From Takakia lepidozioides (taxonomy: Eukaryota; Streptophyta; Takakiopsida; Takakiales; Takakiaceae), in the NCBI GenBank assembly GCA_030704615.1, contig CM060731.1, positions 5,022,001 through 5,086,000 of the forward strand: DNA of 64,000 nucleotides, written 5' to 3'. The position numbers and the translations under genes are program-made. The notes beneath the pieces were generated by a model. The model searched no databases. It was not told the DNA's origin and saw only the letters and a list, made by a program, of their open reading frames with translations. Positions 60,922 through 64,000 of this stretch are shown piece after piece (position 1 is the stretch's first letter; every line of letters begins with the position of its first letter).

Positions 60922-62788
60922 ATTTGCAAATGACTTAGTCAGAACTGAATGGCATCGTGCAGAAAACTGTGAGGTCGAAGCCTACAGGATCAGAGGGGAA
61001 AAGATCTGGAGATGGGGACGAGTCCGCAAAAAGCTCAGAGAATACAGATGAAGCAGATGAATCCGAAGTGCACTACCTTGACAAGGTGAAAGAACTCATG
61101 TCATTCCAGAAGGTAAACTCTCAGGAGGTTATAAGGGACATGCTCGTATCTGGAGGGCGTCTGGACATACCTCTGTGCCGGATGATATCAATGCCTGTTG
61201 TGCGTCCACCTCTTTCCCACGACATAACAAAATTGGAGAGTGATTTTGTGCATGGATATAGACTTGGTGCACAAGTTTTTTATGTGTCACTGACGGATAT
61301 AAATGGGAAAAGCACATTAGTTTCTCCAGAGATCAGTGATAACTGGGATGAGTGCTGGAAAGATGCCAATGAGGAGTTCGAGCTGGGCCTCATGATGGGA
61401 AAGAACACCCAGCAATTTTGCAACCACATGTTCTACGTCTGGGACGGCAACCACCGATTGCTGGCATGGATGGGATACATTCAGAAACACCATTCGAAAG
61501 ACAAAGACAAGCATGTTGCTGTGGAGGCAATGGTTTTGGATCCAGGAAACGACATCACTAGGCTTCTTACAGCTATGCACGACGTGAACAAGTAAGTCAT
61601 CCAGGAGATTTGATTCCCTCTGTAGTGTCTTGTTGATCCTCAAAAAACAGTGTTAAGGAATGCAATGTTTTCAATGTTTTGCAGATCGACAGAGAAATCG
61701 CATGTGACAACAAGCTTGGTTCACACACTATTCCGAATTCAGAGGATTGGTCTGATGAAGCTGGATGATTTTCGGACAGTACTACCACCCAATATCATCA
61801 AGAAGTGCGAAACAGGAAGAGCTGCAGGCACTTGGTATTCTTTGACACGAGAGGCGTTTCTGGAGTACATGTATGCGGTAAGCCCGAGTCTGTAATCTGT
61901 TTACTTTTCGAATACATGTTTAGAGTCCCTTCGGAGCTAATCACTACTTGAATGAATGCAGCAAGAACTGGCAGAGGCAGCTGAGAAGGGAAAATCCGAA
62001 TATTACCGCACTACACCAGAGGAACTAAGGACATCAAAGGGTGTGGAAGCTGCAATAAAGAAGGAGTTTGAGATGCGAAGAACCAAATTGATGTCAGCCT
62101 TCGGAAAGCAGCTTAGAATAGTAGATCTGGACTTGGTCCTGAGTTCCTTCAGCAGATCAAAACACACTATGACAAGCATGTGCATCCGGAGATGCAGCAG
62201 GAGAAATTGCACCGGCTGGCCATATCGATGGTCGACCCACAAACAAAAATAAGGTGGCTGGAGATATGGAACTCAGATCAAACAGTAAAGGACTTGAATC
62301 AGTTCCCAAAGAGCACCATACAGCCTGGCACAAAGGTGGAAGGAATCAGTGATTTGGTGTTTGATAACTGGCTCCACAAGGCTACATTTTGGAGTCAGGT
62401 GTGTATTCGAACATGCTGTTTCTTATCTTCAAGTATATGATGTGTTTCTTTTTGCAATTCTGACAAATATTCTATTTGCAGCTCGAAAAGCGCGCCGTCA
62501 TTGTGCTGGATCAGACTTTGAAGGACCTGAACATTGCGATTGTTTCCCCTCCCCAAATGTCATTGGAGGCATACATAAGGAAGTGGAGAGGTCTCACCTG
62601 GAGATACTGTTTTTTCCGGGAGTTCTCCAAAGATGGTAACATTTTACGGTCCAACGACTTTGACAGTCAGGTTGGAGGAGAGTGGGCCATGATGCGAGTT
62701 GTGTACAGGTGAAATGTCATACTTGAAACTCTACTGTTTTTTTGGGAAAAATTGTGGCTTCATATGGATTGCAATCTTAGATCCAGAT

Positions 62789-63510
62789 TGAATGTCGTTG
62801 ACGACATTCACTTCTTTGTCTGAGTCATTCTTAAGCGAGTATATGAATTCACCTGGTTAGGATCTAAGGGTGCAATTATATTGTCCCTGAGTAGAATTGA
62901 TAATGTCCTTGAATGGCGTTGACGACATTCACATACGGAGTTGTTGTGTGGTCCTCAAGGTTATTTAAATTTTTGTAATGTCCATAGAGGATACAATGAG
63001 GGTTGATCACTTCATTTTGCTGAATGTCAATGCAGACATTCAGTTGTTCTGCATTGTTTTTTCCTCTTGCGATGAATATGGAGGCTTCATAAGCTCTGTT
63101 TTAAGAAATCCAAAGTGAATGTCGTTGACGACATTCACAGCTGTGTCTGTATTATTAAAAAACGACAAATTCAATTTCATGGATTGGGGAGCTAAGTAAT
63201 TGGTTTCTTTTTTGTATTTTTGTGAATGGCGTTGACGCCATTCACATACAGTGATGTTGTGAGGTCCTCAGTGATAGGTTCGTTATGAATGTGCATTGAG
63301 TTTTCCTGGATGGTTCCTTACTCAATTTTTTTATTTCCATCCTGTGATTTTGCTTCATTTCAGTAATAATTTGGCTTCATTCTTGAATGTCGTTGACGAC
63401 ATTCACTTCTATGTCTGTGTCATTTCTAATCGCTTATTTGCTTCACCTGGATTAGGATGTATTTACAGTGTCATGGAATGGAATGTTCTGAATGGCGTTG
63501 ACGACATTCA
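62789..63510. repeat. Seven near-perfect palindromes in the intron before the last exon of copy 2
   Basis: Sites are 62789-62810, 62910-62931, 63020-63043, 63115-63138, 63222-63245, 63384-63405 and 63489-63510. Most contain GAATGTCGTTGACGACATTC or the GGC variant. The site at 63222 reads GAATGGCGTTGACGCCATTC, with both arms changed together. A site expected near 63330 is missing. Flanks between sites match the array at 6794-7562. Confidence 0.9.
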
Positions 63511-64000
63511 TATCTGGAGCAGTAGTGTGGTCCTGAAAGGTCCTTGGAGCAGTTGTCAGAGCCATTTGTATCCATGTTTTATTCTTTCTGTTCTACTTGC
63601 ATCTTTCTCACTGAGCGCTTTTGTGGGTTGGGATTCATCTCCTTTTTTCAGGTACACGAAATATGTGCTTATGGAAGGAAATCACCTGAGCGGAATTCCC
63701 GACTATCTTGACATGTGGTCGGACCCTGCAAACGATCCAACCATGTATACTGCAGGGATATTGAAGGACTGGAGTCCTTCTCACTTCAGAGACTGTGGGT
63801 GGTACCTTGACTGCCCACCTGAGCACACGACCTTTCAAGAACAGCATATGAAATACTTGAACAATAACGCTGAGATGCTGGCGCCTTTGACTGACGAAGA
63901 GTATCAACGAAACATAGCAACCTTGGCTGCCAAGGAGCCTGATGCTCAGGGAACGCCGCAGAAGGGAAAGAAGGCGGGCCGCAAACCAAAAGATAAGGCT

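Larger units (their letters stand above)
60399..64000 (+). pseudogene. ParB-like / methyltransferase-like family, copy 2 (best preserved, 5' truncated)
   Basis: The exons are a partial first exon about 60399-60520, then 60963-61591, 61685-61877, 61962-62398, 62482-62708, and 63652 running past the window end. All junctions are GT-AG and the phases fit. The second exon is intact through PLCRMISMPVVRPPLSHDI and FYVWDGNHRLLAWMGYI to LLTAMHDVNK. The last visible exon reads YTKYVLMEGNHLSGIPDYL, YTAGILKDW and FRDCGWYLDCPPE, then a basic tail (KKAGRKPKDKA). The only lesion seen inside is a missing C near 62126, which shifts the frame within the fourth exon compared with copy 1. The basic N-terminus of copy 1 is missing because the copy starts at the junction with copy 3. 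The ParB resemblance is a motif-level inference. Confidence 0.6.

Overview
The window looks like nuclear DNA of a land plant with a large, repeat-rich genome. Three host genes support this. The first is a nine-exon plastid-targeted uroporphyrinogen-III synthase (41786-46712) that I assembled from splice sites and which is fully in frame. The second is a nine-exon pepsin-type aspartyl protease spread over about 10.6 kb (14970-25566). The third is an intronless PLS-DYW pentatricopeptide-repeat gene (30586-33068) with one frameshift in its DYW domain. The DYW-type PPR, long introns and old transposon debris suggest a seed-free plant (lycophyte, fern or bryophyte). That is an inference; the species is not recognised.

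Layout. 1-2934: decayed MULE-type transposase (minus). 3700-7880: copy 1 of an unusual intron-rich gene family (plus), ending in a palindrome array and abutting an inverted fragment of the same family. 7890-14969: gene-poor DNA with a truncated LINE (11814-13038). 14970-25566: aspartyl protease, with a piggyBac-like TTAA element in one intron. 25567-30585: gene-poor, with a tandem duplication and a 1.4-kb fold-back structure. 30586-33068: PPR gene. 33069-41660: repeats, a Ty3/gypsy RT fragment inside a tandem array, a decayed 3' part of the same unusual family (minus), a SINE, a LINE endonuclease remnant and a PIF/Harbinger-like MITE. 41786-46712: HEMD. 47727-56640: a degenerate element with a C2HC zinc-finger gene, a Ulp1-like remnant and very many TGTAACCC/GGGTTACAC iterations. 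57070-64000: two further copies of the unusual family, fused head to head.

The unusual family is the main point of interest. The proteins share a motif like ParB/sulfiredoxin (WDGNHRLLAW). Downstream exons look like a permuted (beta-class) DNA methyltransferase, with the order LVVLDIPE, then GxLLL, then VVDLSLST. This resembles the ParB-methylase fusions known from phages, but it sits here in a plant gene with many introns. Two introns of each well-preserved copy carry arrays of near-perfect 20-34 nt palindromes with a constant CGTTGACG centre. The stems differ between paralogues and change in a pair-preserving way. All copies seen carry lesions, so this window shows the relics of a mobile or recently amplified system.
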